The notes: generated by a model not told the origin, from the sequence alone. A stretch of 63,702 bases of DNA from Thermoflexales bacterium (GCA_025057935.1 JANWUW010000077.1:1-63702); one strand, 5' to 3'; shown: positions 8,373 through 16,485, counted from the first letter of the stretch. A program made the numbers and translations.

Positions 8373-9161
8373 GTGCAAGCGTTTCTCGCGCTCACACGCA
8401 TCGCAGCAGAAGGAGGTGGCAGCGATCCCTTCACCGGGCTTGGCATCAACTTCGTGCAGGTGATCGCGCAGATCATCAACTTCTTGCTGATCATGTATTT
8501 CCTGAACGGCATGGTGATCCGCCCTGTGTTGCGCAACCTTGAGGCGCGGCGCAAGCGCATCGAGGAAAGCCTAGAGAACGCGCGCAAAGCAGACGAGCGC
8601 CTTGCAAACGTCGAGAAGGATTATCAAGCGCGCATGGCGGAGGCAGCTGCTGAGGCACAAAAGCTGCGCGCGGAGGCGCTCGCCGCGGCTCAGCAGGAAG
8701 CGCAGCGCATTCGCGCCGAGGCACAAGCCGAAGCAGAGCGCATTCGCCAGCAAGCCCGCATTGATGCACAGGCGGAGCGCAACCAACTGCTCGCCGACGC
8801 ACGCAACCAGATCGTCGCGCTGGTGATCGCCGCGACCAACAAGCTGGTCGGCGACTCGCTGGACGCCAACCGCCAGCGCGCGCTGATCAACGACTTCTTC
8901 AGCAAGGTGCCAGCGGTAAGCTTTGCTGGCGTGCAAGTCGCCGGCGCGCCGGTCACCGTCACCAGCGCGTTGCCGCTCACGCCTGAGGAGCAGGCGCGCG
9001 TCAAGGCGGACCTCGAGGCACACCTCGGCAGCATTAGCGAGATCCACTTCAACGTAGATCCCTCCATCCTCGGCGGTCTCACCATTCGCGTTGGGGACAA
9101 AGTGATTGACGGCAGCGTGGCAAGTAAGATCAACGCGCTGCGCGCGCAGCTCGCCGCCTAG
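8373..9161 (+). CDS. atpF: ATP synthase subunit b fused to the delta C-terminal domain
   Basis: A 262-residue stator protein. Residues about 20-50 form the membrane anchor (VQVIAQIINFLLIMYFLNGM), residues about 55-150 a highly charged Ala/Glu/Arg coiled coil typical of subunit b, and the last ~85 residues resemble the C-terminal domain of subunit delta, with SALPLTPEEQARV and VDPSILGGLTIRVGDKVIDGS. The N-terminal helical (OSCP) domain of delta is not recognisable. Start chosen at GTG 8373 because GGAGG lies 8 nt upstream, just after the atpE stop. It is the last gene of the operon; alpha, gamma, beta and epsilon genes do not follow. Confidence 0.9.
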   Translation: MQAFLALTRIAAEGGGSDPFTGLGINFVQVIAQIINFLLIMYFLNGMVIRPVLRNLEARRKRIEESLENARKADERLANVEKDYQARMAEAAAEAQKLRAEALAAAQQEAQRIRAEAQAEAERIRQQARIDAQAERNQLLADARNQIVALVIAATNKLVGDSLDANRQRALINDFFSKVPAVSFAGVQVAGAPVTVTSALPLTPEEQARVKADLEAHLGSISEIHFNVDPSILGGLTIRVGDKVIDGSVASKINALRAQLAA

Positions 9162-9182
9162 CGAGACCCGCGGTTGCTCGCG

Positions 9183-10265
9183 TCAGAGCGGAGCAGCGAA
9201 CACAACCTGCTCCGCTTTTCGCTTTGCGCTGAGCGCCCCTTTAACACGACGCAATGCGCGCCGCCGATTGTGGCGCGCCACTGCCATGCTGATGATGCGG
9301 CTGATCGCCTCGCCGTAGGTGTAGCCAGCAGTGTTGCACGCGCCGATGAAGCCACCGCTTGGCGTGATGTCGGGATTCGGGTTCACATCCACCACCCATA
9401 CGTTCTCGTCGGCGTCCACGCGCAGGTCAACACGCGCGTAGTCGCGGCAGCGGAAGACGCGATAGGTGCGCAGGCTTATCTCAAGAATGCGCTGCCGTAG
9501 AGCATCGGTGAGGACTGGTTGCGTGATCACGGGCATTGCGTTCCAGTCTGGGCTGTCGGGCACCCACTTGCTCTCCCAAGTGAGGATGCGGTGGAAAGGG
9601 TTTTCGATGCGCGAGAAGTCGATCTCGCGCAGAGGCAACACTTGCGGGCGACCGTTGCCCCAAATGCCAACGTTGATCTCGCGCCCGGCGATGTAGCGTT
9701 CTGCCAAGGCGGGCTCTTTCACCGTCTCGAGCACATAGGCAACGCGCTCGCGCAAAGCTGCCCACGTATGCACTACCGCGTCGCGGCTAATCGCCACGGA
9801 ACAATGCTGGCTCACCGGCTTCACGATGGCGGGGAACCAAGCTTTGTTCCACGTGCGCTCGCTGACCTCGTCGGGGCTGCGGAAACCACGGCCAGGCGGC
9901 GTGGGGATGCCATGGCGCTGCAGGAAGCGCTTGACGCGATGCTTCTGCACCGAGAGGCGCAGCGTGTGCGGCGCATTGCCGGTGTAGGTGTAGCCCATGT
10001 CATCCATCTCCGCGCACACGCGGGCGTCACCATCTATCTCGCCCTCCACCCCTTCACACCAATTGAACACGATCCACGCCTCGGGATCGAAGGGCGCAAG
10101 CGCGGGGCGCACGTCTTTCCAGAAACGAGCGAGCGCGACGCGGTGACCAAGCGCAGCCAGCTCGTCCGCCATGCGCGCTGCTAGCGCATCCGCTTCCCGG
10201 CGTTCCTGCTCGCTCCAAGTGGTGTACTCGTTGTAAAGGATGACAACGGGCGCTGGTGATCGCAT
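9183..10265 (-). CDS. ATP-grasp ligase, D-alanine-D-alanine ligase-like (second copy)
   Basis: A 360-residue ATP-grasp protein with Ddl-like architecture: an N-terminal Rossmann-like lobe beginning VVILYNEYTTW, then the central ATP-binding lobe with the Lys motif FPAIVKPVSQHCS, the YIAGREINVGIWG strand and the Mg2+-binding end VDLRVDADENVWVVDVNPNPD. Such enzymes join a carboxylate to an amine through an acyl phosphate. It is the third gene of a tight operon after another Ddl-like enzyme and a GNAT protein, 15 nt behind the latter, with AGGTGGGG upstream of the ATG. A true cell-wall Ddl usually stands alone, so a specialised peptide or pseudopeptide role is more likely. Confidence 0.82.
   Translation of the reverse strand: MRSPAPVVILYNEYTTWSEQERREADALAARMADELAALGHRVALARFWKDVRPALAPFDPEAWIVFNWCEGVEGEIDGDARVCAEMDDMGYTYTGNAPHTLRLSVQKHRVKRFLQRHGIPTPPGRGFRSPDEVSERTWNKAWFPAIVKPVSQHCSVAISRDAVVHTWAALRERVAYVLETVKEPALAERYIAGREINVGIWGNGRPQVLPLREIDFSRIENPFHRILTWESKWVPDSPDWNAMPVITQPVLTDALRQRILEISLRTYRVFRCRDYARVDLRVDADENVWVVDVNPNPDITPSGGFIGACNTAGYTYGEAISRIISMAVARHNRRRALRRVKGALSAKRKAEQVVFAAPL
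9187..9219 (+). terminator. Rho-independent terminator of the F0 operon
   Basis: A perfect 10-bp stem, AGCGGAGCAG paired with CTGCTCCGCT around a 10-nt loop, is followed by a short T run (TTTT including the last stem base). It lies about 25 nt after the atpF stop and inside the last codons of the convergent ATP-grasp gene. It supports the view that the ATP synthase transcript ends after the b-delta gene. Confidence 0.8.
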
Positions 10266-10280
10266 GTCCCCACCTTTTAC

Positions 10281-10793
10281 TTATCGCAAGCGCTTCCAGT
10301 AGATGTTGAGGTCGTCCCCGTCGCAGTAGTAATCGGGGACGGTCGCGACGTGTGTGAACCCGAGCGCTGTGTAAAGCTGGCGGGCTGGGGCGTAGGGCGA
10401 TGTGGAGGAGGTGTAAATCACCATCAGCCGCGCGTTGTTGGCGCGCGCGTCTTCCATAGCAGCACCAAGCAGCGCGCGCCCAACGCCGCGCCGACGTGCG
10501 CTCGGCAAGACGCAAATCCAGAACAAATCCCACGTGTCTTGCGTCAGCGACTCGGGTCCGTAGCACGCGAAGCCGACCACTGCTTGTCCTTGCTCGGCGA
10601 CCAACCAGCGATACCCGTCGGGGCGCGGATGCTCCCACGTTTCGGCGAACATCTCATCTACGCATGTGGCATCAGCAACACCGAATAGACCAGAGCCGAG
10701 CAACACTGCTCGAATCGCCGCGCGGTCTGTGGGAGTTGCTGTGCGGAGCAGCGCTGGGGTGGTCTGCTCAGAGGTCAGCTCAAGCCATGCCAT
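10281..10793 (-). CDS. GNAT family N-acetyltransferase
   Basis: A 170-residue acyl-CoA-dependent acetyltransferase. The acetyl-CoA pyrophosphate-binding motif A is clear as RRRGVGRALLGAA (about residues 108-120), preceded by the beta4 strand DLFWICVLPSA and followed by the C-terminal ARQLYTALGFTHV signature. It overlaps the 3' end of the upstream ATP-grasp gene by 14 nt, so the two are translationally coupled. Its position between two amide-bond-forming ligases suggests it acetylates their amine substrate or product; that is inference. Confidence 0.87.
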   Translation of the reverse strand: MAWLELTSEQTTPALLRTATPTDRAAIRAVLLGSGLFGVADATCVDEMFAETWEHPRPDGYRWLVAEQGQAVVGFACYGPESLTQDTWDLFWICVLPSARRRGVGRALLGAAMEDARANNARLMVIYTSSTSPYAPARQLYTALGFTHVATVPDYYCDGDDLNIYWKRLR

Positions 10794-11895
10794 AGCGCAA
10801 CAGGGCTGCGCCCAACACCGCGCGCACCAAATCGCCGTGCGTCCAGCCTTCCGCTTGTGCCATGAGAGTGAGGTCGCTGCGCGGCGCGATGCCTGGCAAG
10901 CCGTTGATCTCTAGGATGAACAGCCGGTCTTGGGCATCGAGGCGAAAATCCACGCGCGCAAAATCGCGGCAACCAGTGATGAGAAAGGTCTGATGCGTTA
11001 GCCTGCGCACTGCTTGCGCGAGTTTCTCACTGAGCGGCGCTGGGCACTTGTTCCGATACAGATGGTCGTAATCAATCTTCTGCAGCGATCCGTAAATGGG
11101 CAGCAACTCGGGTGGGTAGCCGCTGAAATCCACTTCTGTGATGGGGAAAATGTGCACCGCGTTCCCGTTGCCGACCAATCCGCAGGTGATGTCACGACCC
11201 TCGATGTATGTCTCAACCAGCGCAGGCTGCTGATAAGCCTCGACGCACCAAGCGACGCGGTCGCGCAACTGGCGTTCGTTGTGCACCACGCTCTCGTTGT
11301 GCACGCCCATGCCCGTGCCCTCGTGCGCTGGCTTAACAAACAGGGGGAAAGCGAGCTGCGGGTCGAGATCGTCGTCCGCCGTCTCGAACACCTGGAACGG
11401 CGGCGTGGGCAAGCCATAGAAGTGCAAGATGCGCTTGGTGGTGGGCTTATCCTGTGTGATAGCCGCTGCAAGCGGCGCAGGGCCGCTGTAGCGTGCGCCG
11501 ATCATTTCCAACAGCGCCGGCACTTGGGCTTCGCGGCTGTCACCCCCGAAACCCTCGCAGGTGTTGAAGCACAGGTCAGGGCGGTGGTCTTCCAGCCAAG
11601 CTGCGAGGTGGGCGTTGCCTTCTTGGATCAACACCTCGTGCCCTGCCTCCTCAAGCGCGCGCGCGTAGGCGGCTACGTTTTTATCGCTGTCCAGCTCCGC
11701 CCACAGATCTGGCGGCACGATGGGGCGATACACGGGAGGCGCGTTGCGCGCTAGGTTGACCAGCAGTGCTATTCGGTAAGGTCCAGCAAAGGCTGCGCGC
11801 TTCAACCGCTCGCCAATGTCGCCTTCGGGATGAGCGCCGTTGCGCGATGGCGTGGAGGTTAGAGCCTCTGCTTTAAGGTTTAAGGGGACGCCCAT
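10780..11895 (-). CDS. ATP-grasp ligase, D-alanine-D-alanine ligase-like (first copy)
   Basis: A 371-residue Ddl-like ATP-grasp enzyme and first gene of the three-gene operon. Visible motifs are FPLFVKPAHEGTGMG (ATP-binding Lys and Gly-rich loop, about 195-209), TYIEGRDITCGLVGNG and the metal-binding FILEINGLPGIAP near the C-terminus. It is only distantly similar to the 360-residue enzyme two genes downstream, so this is not a recent duplication. N-terminal residues LNLK are encoded by an 11-bp sequence repeated in inverted orientation upstream. A possible TAGAAT -10 box lies about 53 nt upstream of the start, giving this operon a leader, unlike many neighbours. Confidence 0.85.
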   Translation of the reverse strand: MGVPLNLKAEALTSTPSRNGAHPEGDIGERLKRAAFAGPYRIALLVNLARNAPPVYRPIVPPDLWAELDSDKNVAAYARALEEAGHEVLIQEGNAHLAAWLEDHRPDLCFNTCEGFGGDSREAQVPALLEMIGARYSGPAPLAAAITQDKPTTKRILHFYGLPTPPFQVFETADDDLDPQLAFPLFVKPAHEGTGMGVHNESVVHNERQLRDRVAWCVEAYQQPALVETYIEGRDITCGLVGNGNAVHIFPITEVDFSGYPPELLPIYGSLQKIDYDHLYRNKCPAPLSEKLAQAVRRLTHQTFLITGCRDFARVDFRLDAQDRLFILEINGLPGIAPRSDLTLMAQAEGWTHGDLVRAVLGAALLRYGMA

Positions 11896-12000
11896 GCCTC
11901 ATCATCCCGCGCGATCCTCGCGGACGCCGCTGCAATTCACGTTTGCGATTCTATGAAATGCCTGAGATGTGTCAATGGATTTCGCGCAATTAAACCTTAA
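11873..12000. repeat. Inverted pair of an 11-bp AT-rich element flanking an operon start
   Basis: TTAAGGTTTAA at 11873-11883 and its exact reverse complement TTAAACCTTAA at 11990-12000 bracket the start codon and upstream region of the ATP-grasp/GNAT/ATP-grasp operon. The distal copy also overlaps the 14-bp palindrome AACCTTAAAAGGTT at 11993-12006. AT-rich perfect repeats are unusual in this GC-rich sequence; operator function is only a suggestion. Confidence 0.5.
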
Positions 12001-12069
12001 AAGGTTGCTTTAACTTTCTTAATGAGCTCAGCGGCGCAGCCCGCTGAATTCGTGATGCGAGATGAGTCG

Positions 12070-13107
12070 CTAGCCGATGCCGCGCAGGAAGCGCTCCACG
12101 AGCGCGCTATCTTTGCGCCAGCCCTCGCGCACTTTTGCCCAAAGTTCAAGATACACGTGCGCGCCGAGTTCGCGCTCGATCTCGCGGCGCGCGTGCGTGC
12201 CAATGCGGCGCAGCATCTCGCCGTTCCTGCCGATCAGGATCGCTTTTTGCGATTCGCGCTCCACGTAGATCGTCGCAGCGATGTAGACAGTTCCGTTCTT
12301 GCGCACCTGCCAGTCTTCTATGGCGACGGCGATCACATGCGGAACCTCTTGGCGCAGAAAGCGAAGCGCTTGCTCGCGGATCAGCTCGGCGGCGATGAAT
12401 TGCTGGGATTGATCGGTGTGTTGTCCGGCTGGGAAGAAGCGAGGACCGAGCGGCAAGCGTTCAACCAGCAGCGCCACCAGCTTGTCGAGGTTGTCACCGC
12501 GCAGTGCTGATACGGGCAGCGCCGGCGGAGCATCACCCAATGGGGGCGCATCTGGGGTAAGAGGGGGGATGGCGGCTTGGATGAGCGCAAGATGTTTTTC
12601 GAGGTGGCGCTCGGCGTCTTGGGGCTTTAGCGCGTCTGCTTTGTTCATCGCCAGCACTTTGGGCTGCCTCGCCGCCTGCACGAGTTCGGCAACACGGTAG
12701 TCTTCGCGATTGGGCATGCGGCTGAGGTCGGTGACAAACATGATCACATCGCAGTCTGCCAGCGCTGCTTCCGCCTCACGCACCATGAACTGGTTAAGCG
12801 CTTGCCAGGGCTGATGGATTCCGGGCGTGTCGGTGAACATGATCTGCGCGTCGGGGCGCGTAAGGATGCCGAGGGCGCGTCGGCGGGTGGTCTGCGGCTT
12901 CGGCGAGGTGATCGCCACCTTACGCCCAACGATCGCGTTGACGAGCGTGGATTTGCCCACATTCGAGCGCCCAATCACCGCGACGAAACCGGCGCGATGG
13001 TCAGGCGGCAGCGACGTTTCGCTTTGACCGCTCAGAAACGCTTCGATGACTGCGCGGTCGTCGTCGTCTTCAGGAGGAGCGGGCTGTGGTTCTTCAAGCG
13101 GGCTCAT
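12070..13107 (-). CDS. era: GTPase Era
   Basis: A Ras-like GTPase that binds 16S rRNA during 30S assembly. G motifs are visible in order: GRSNVGKS (G1), TTRRR (G2 region), DTPG in FTDTPGIHQPWQ (G3) and NKAD (G4). The C-terminal KH domain includes ESQKAILIGRNGEMLRRIG. The predicted 345 residues exceed the usual ~300 because of an acidic, proline-rich N-terminal extension (MSPLEEPQPAPPEDDDD) and a Pro-rich insert before the KH domain. I start it at 13107, not 13224, since the extra upstream frame lies within the preceding gene; the overlap with that gene is 14 nt. Confidence 0.92.
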   Translation of the reverse strand: MSPLEEPQPAPPEDDDDRAVIEAFLSGQSETSLPPDHRAGFVAVIGRSNVGKSTLVNAIVGRKVAITSPKPQTTRRRALGILTRPDAQIMFTDTPGIHQPWQALNQFMVREAEAALADCDVIMFVTDLSRMPNREDYRVAELVQAARQPKVLAMNKADALKPQDAERHLEKHLALIQAAIPPLTPDAPPLGDAPPALPVSALRGDNLDKLVALLVERLPLGPRFFPAGQHTDQSQQFIAAELIREQALRFLRQEVPHVIAVAIEDWQVRKNGTVYIAATIYVERESQKAILIGRNGEMLRRIGTHARREIERELGAHVYLELWAKVREGWRKDSALVERFLRGIG

Positions 13108-14509
13108 GGATCGCAGGTGTCTGCGCTGCGCGTCGGAACGCCTCCAAGATGGCGTAGTAGCCTGTGCATCGGCACAGGTTGCCGCTGATGCTTTCTCGAA
13201 TCTGGGCTTCGTTGGGCTGGGCATGCTCTTGGAACAACGCCGCCCCGCTCATGATGAAGCCCGGCGTGCAATACCCGCATTGCACAGCACCGGTCTCGAT
13301 GAACGCGCGTTGCAGCGGATGAAGGCTATCGCCTCGGCTCAAACCTTCGATAGTGGTCACTGTTGCACCATGGGCATGGGGCGCTGGCACAAGGCACGCC
13401 ATCACCGCCTGCCCATTGAGGATCACCGTGCAGGCGCCGCATTCGCCTTCGCTGCATCCTTCTTTCACGCCGACCAAGCCGCAGTCCTCGCGCAGCAGCC
13501 GCAGCAGCGTTTTGTGATGCGCCTCTGGGTTGGCGATGACGTGCTCGCGACCATTGGCAACGAGGCGAATAACTCCATCATCGCTGGGTTGCGGCGCATG
13601 GGTGCAGGCATGCGGCGTGCGGAGCAGCGCCGGCGGCTGCCAGCCCTCACGCGCGCGTCCTTCTGCGATGCGCTCCAACGCGCGGCGCACGCACACCGCC
13701 ACCATCGCGCGGCGGTAAGCAGCGCTGCCGCGGATGTCGTCGATCGGCGAAGCTGCCTCAGCAGCCGCGTGTGCTGCGCGGGCGATGGTCGACGCCTCAA
13801 GCGGCTGCCCTTCGAGCAAACGCTCTGCCTCAACGGCGCGGATGATCGTCGGCGCCACCGCGCCAAGCGCAATGCGCACGTCATGACACCTCCCGCCCTC
13901 TAGCGTTAGCACCACCGCGCAGTTCACCACTGAGATCGCCTGAGCGCGGCGCAAGCCGAGCTTAATGAAGCAGCCGTGCTGATCGGTGCGCATTGCAGGA
14001 AAGGCGATGTCCACCATCAGCTCATCGGGCTGCATCACGGTTTTGCGTACGCCAAGGTAAAAGTCGCGCAGGGCAACGCGGCGTTCGCCCCGCCGCGAGC
14101 GCAGCCTCACCACAGCGTTCAACGCCATGAGCGGCGTAATGGTGTCGTTTGCGGGCGAAGCGGTGATAAGGTTGCCCGCGACAGTGCCGCGATTGCGGAT
14201 CTGCGGCGCGCCCACCTCGCGGCAAGCTTGCGCCAGTGGCAGCGCGCTGCGCACGCACAAATCAGAAGCCACCACGTCGTTGTGAGTGACTAAGGGGCCG
14301 AGATGAATCCAGCCCTCAGCATCGTGTGTAATGCGGTTGAGATCAGACAAGCCGGTGATGTCAATCAACGCGCAAGGCGGACGGAGGCGCCGGTCCAGTT
14401 CGACGATCAGGTCAGTGCCTCCGGCAATCACGCGCGCCTCGGGGGCGTGCTGGTGCAAGAGCAAGAGCGCTTCGTCAAGCGTTTGAGGGCGAAAGTATTC
14501 GCGCCACAT
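13094..14509 (-). CDS. Fused FAD-binding and [2Fe-2S] subunit of a molybdenum hydroxylase
   Basis: A 471-residue fusion of two subunits of the xanthine dehydrogenase/CO dehydrogenase family. Residues about 1-285 are the CoxM-like FAD domain, with VIAGGTDLIVEL and IRNRGTVAGNLITASPANDT. After a linker, residues about 315-465 are the CoxS-like protein with the plant-type cluster (GCSEGECGACTV) and the second cluster (CGYCTPG, then CRCTGY). Together they pass electrons from the molybdenum centre to an acceptor. The order FAD then Fe-S is the reverse of eukaryotic XDH. No molybdopterin-binding large subunit is adjacent. It precedes era and overlaps its start. Confidence 0.92.
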   Translation of the reverse strand: MWREYFRPQTLDEALLLLHQHAPEARVIAGGTDLIVELDRRLRPPCALIDITGLSDLNRITHDAEGWIHLGPLVTHNDVVASDLCVRSALPLAQACREVGAPQIRNRGTVAGNLITASPANDTITPLMALNAVVRLRSRRGERRVALRDFYLGVRKTVMQPDELMVDIAFPAMRTDQHGCFIKLGLRRAQAISVVNCAVVLTLEGGRCHDVRIALGAVAPTIIRAVEAERLLEGQPLEASTIARAAHAAAEAASPIDDIRGSAAYRRAMVAVCVRRALERIAEGRAREGWQPPALLRTPHACTHAPQPSDDGVIRLVANGREHVIANPEAHHKTLLRLLREDCGLVGVKEGCSEGECGACTVILNGQAVMACLVPAPHAHGATVTTIEGLSRGDSLHPLQRAFIETGAVQCGYCTPGFIMSGAALFQEHAQPNEAQIRESISGNLCRCTGYYAILEAFRRAAQTPAIHEPA

Positions 14510-14520
14510 GATCCCGCTGA

Positions 14521-14575
14521 ATGATACGCCAAAGCAAGCTAAGCGCGCCTGTAGCGGACGCCCTTGTGGTATCTT
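14521..14575. promoter_or_regulatory. Divergent leaderless promoters between the Mo-hydroxylase fusion and a subtilase
   Basis: On the minus strand, TATCAT (plus coordinates 14521-14526) ends 11 nt before the ATG at 14509. On the plus strand, TATCTT (14570-14575) ends 9 nt before the ATG at 14585. Neither start has a Shine-Dalgarno sequence. Both fit leaderless transcription. Confidence 0.6.
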
Positions 14576-14584
14576 CTCGTTTTA

Positions 14585-15763
14585 ATGCAGTTGCCGTTCA
14601 TCAACGACCTCGAGGACGTGGCGTTGGCGCTGCCAGTGGCGCTGCGGGTGAACGCGCATGCACACTTTAGCGGTCGTGGTGTGACGATAGCTATCCTTGA
14701 TTCAGGGTTTTACCCCCACCCCGATCTCACCCAACCCGTCAACCGCATTGTCCATCACGTGGATGCGCGCTTCGATCCACCGCGCAGCGGCACGGGCTTG
14801 GGAAAGCCGCGCGCGATGAGTTGGCACGGCACAATGGTCGCTGGTGTGTGCGCGGGCAGCGGCTTGCGCTCAATGTATCGCTACGCGAGCTTAGCCCCAA
14901 AGGCGCGCTTGGTGTTGGTCAGCACCGGCAAGCCGCACAGCCGCCACATCAGCGAGGACGACATCGCGCGCGCGCTTCGATGGGTGCTGCGCCACGCGCG
15001 CCGTTTCAACATCCGCGTCGTGAACCTTTCCATCGGCGGTGATATTCCATCGGACGGTCAGCTCACACCGCTCGATGCGTTGGTGGAGGAAGCGGTCAAC
15101 GCTGGGATGGTCGTGGTGTGCGCGATCGGCAATGACGGTGCCCGAAAGGTGGTTCCGCCTGCTAGTGCCCCTTCTGCCATCACCGTTGGCGGGCTAGATG
15201 ATCAAAACAGCCTAGATCGCACGCGATGGCGCATGTATCGCTCGAACTACGGCTTGGGCGCGCTCGGCTCCCCAAAGCCAGAAGTGATCGCGCCCGCAGC
15301 GTGGATCGCTGCACCGATGATCCCCAACACCCCTACTCATCGCGCCGCGCAACTGTGGTGGCACGTGGAACACGCGACCGACGAGGAGCTAGCGCGGCTG
15401 CTGCGCACGCGCGAGGCGCGCCGCCTTATCCCGCCTGAACAACGCCAAGCGCCCGCGCACTGGCTGCGCCGCCTCGCCCGCCAGCGCATCAACGAGCAAA
15501 AGTTCATCCACCCGCATTATCAGCATGTGGACGGCACTTCGTTTGCAGCAGCGATTGTCTCCTCCGTCGTCGCTCAGATGCTAGAGGCGAACCCCGCGCT
15601 CTCGCCTAGCCAAGTCAAGCAACTGATCGTACAAACAGCGCGCCCTCTGCCCAACGTGCCTGCAGAGCGGCAAGGCGCAGGCGTGATCGACGCTGGCGCT
15701 GCCGTCGCTGCTGCGATGGCGGCGCGTCCGCTCGCGCAACCCGCATCAGCATCGCTGCCATGA
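14585..15763 (+). CDS. Intracellular S8 family serine peptidase (subtilase)
   Basis: A 392-residue subtilisin-like protease with the full catalytic triad: Asp in TIAILDSGFYPHPDL (about residue 38), His in SWHGTMVAGV and Ser in DGTSFAAAIVSS near the C-terminus, plus the oxyanion Asn in AIGNDG. No signal peptide or prodomain is present, so it should act in the cytoplasm, like ISP-type subtilisins. Between Asn and Ser there is an extra ~80-residue Arg/Ala-rich helical segment (about 245-315). ATG 14585 is preferred over TTG 14564 because the -10 box lies between them. The stop overlaps the next gene by 4 nt. Confidence 0.9.
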   Translation: MQLPFINDLEDVALALPVALRVNAHAHFSGRGVTIAILDSGFYPHPDLTQPVNRIVHHVDARFDPPRSGTGLGKPRAMSWHGTMVAGVCAGSGLRSMYRYASLAPKARLVLVSTGKPHSRHISEDDIARALRWVLRHARRFNIRVVNLSIGGDIPSDGQLTPLDALVEEAVNAGMVVVCAIGNDGARKVVPPASAPSAITVGGLDDQNSLDRTRWRMYRSNYGLGALGSPKPEVIAPAAWIAAPMIPNTPTHRAAQLWWHVEHATDEELARLLRTREARRLIPPEQRQAPAHWLRRLARQRINEQKFIHPHYQHVDGTSFAAAIVSSVVAQMLEANPALSPSQVKQLIVQTARPLPNVPAERQGAGVIDAGAAVAAAMAARPLAQPASASLP

Positions 15764-16485
15764 ACCGCGAATATCACGTCTGGTGGAGCCCGAACCTCGG
15801 TCGCAAGATGGAGCTCCTCGTCTTCGGGCACCACGGCGCGCGTGTGATCATCTTCCCCACCTCGCGTGGGCGCTTCTACGAGTGGGAAGACCGCGGCATG
15901 TTCGGTCCACATGGGCTGGGCTATCACATCGCCCAAGGGTGGCTGCAGATCTTCTGCGTGGACAGCGTGGACGAGGAGAGTTGGTACGACTACAGTGCTC
16001 ATCCCAGTCACCGCGGCTGGCGGCAGACCCAGTACATGAACTACGTGCGCGACGAAGTGCTGCCCTTGACACAGGCAAAAAACGGCAACCCATTCCTCAT
16101 CGTCATCGGCGCGAGCTTCGGCGCCTATCACGCAGCGTGTTTTGCGTTCAAGTTCCCACACCTCGTCGGGCGCGTGATCGGTCTGAGCGGCATTTACGAC
16201 ATCAAGTGCTTCACGGGTGGCTACAGCGACGACAACGTGTATTTCAACAACCCGATGGACTTCTTGCAACACGAGCACGACCCAGCGCGCATCAGCGCCA
16301 TGCAATGCATGGACATCATCCTCGCCGTCGGGCGCGACGACCCACTGCGCCACGAATCTGAGCGCCTCTCGGGCATCCTGTGGAGCAAGGGCATCGGCAA
16401 CGCGCTGCGCATCTGGGACGGCTGGGCGCACGATTGGCCCTATTGGCAGCAAATGCTGCACCATTACATCGCTGGTCAGCGCTGA
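15760..16485 (+). CDS. Alpha/beta hydrolase, putative esterase
   Basis: A 241-residue esterase of the Esterase-D/PHB-depolymerase-like alpha/beta hydrolase group. The nucleophile elbow is GASFGAYHA (Ser near residue 116), the acid probably Asp in LAVGRDDPL and the histidine in GWAHDWPYW. It lacks a signal peptide. ATG overlaps the stop of the subtilase gene (ATGA), so protease and esterase are translationally coupled and may share a substrate or process; which one is not visible. Confidence 0.82.
   Translation: MNREYHVWWSPNLGRKMELLVFGHHGARVIIFPTSRGRFYEWEDRGMFGPHGLGYHIAQGWLQIFCVDSVDEESWYDYSAHPSHRGWRQTQYMNYVRDEVLPLTQAKNGNPFLIVIGASFGAYHAACFAFKFPHLVGRVIGLSGIYDIKCFTGGYSDDNVYFNNPMDFLQHEHDPARISAMQCMDIILAVGRDDPLRHESERLSGILWSKGIGNALRIWDGWAHDWPYWQQMLHHYIAGQR

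Noticed and set aside
15574-16464. 296-residue minus-strand open frame
   Set aside because: Antisense to the esterase gene and the end of the subtilase, both with clear catalytic motifs.
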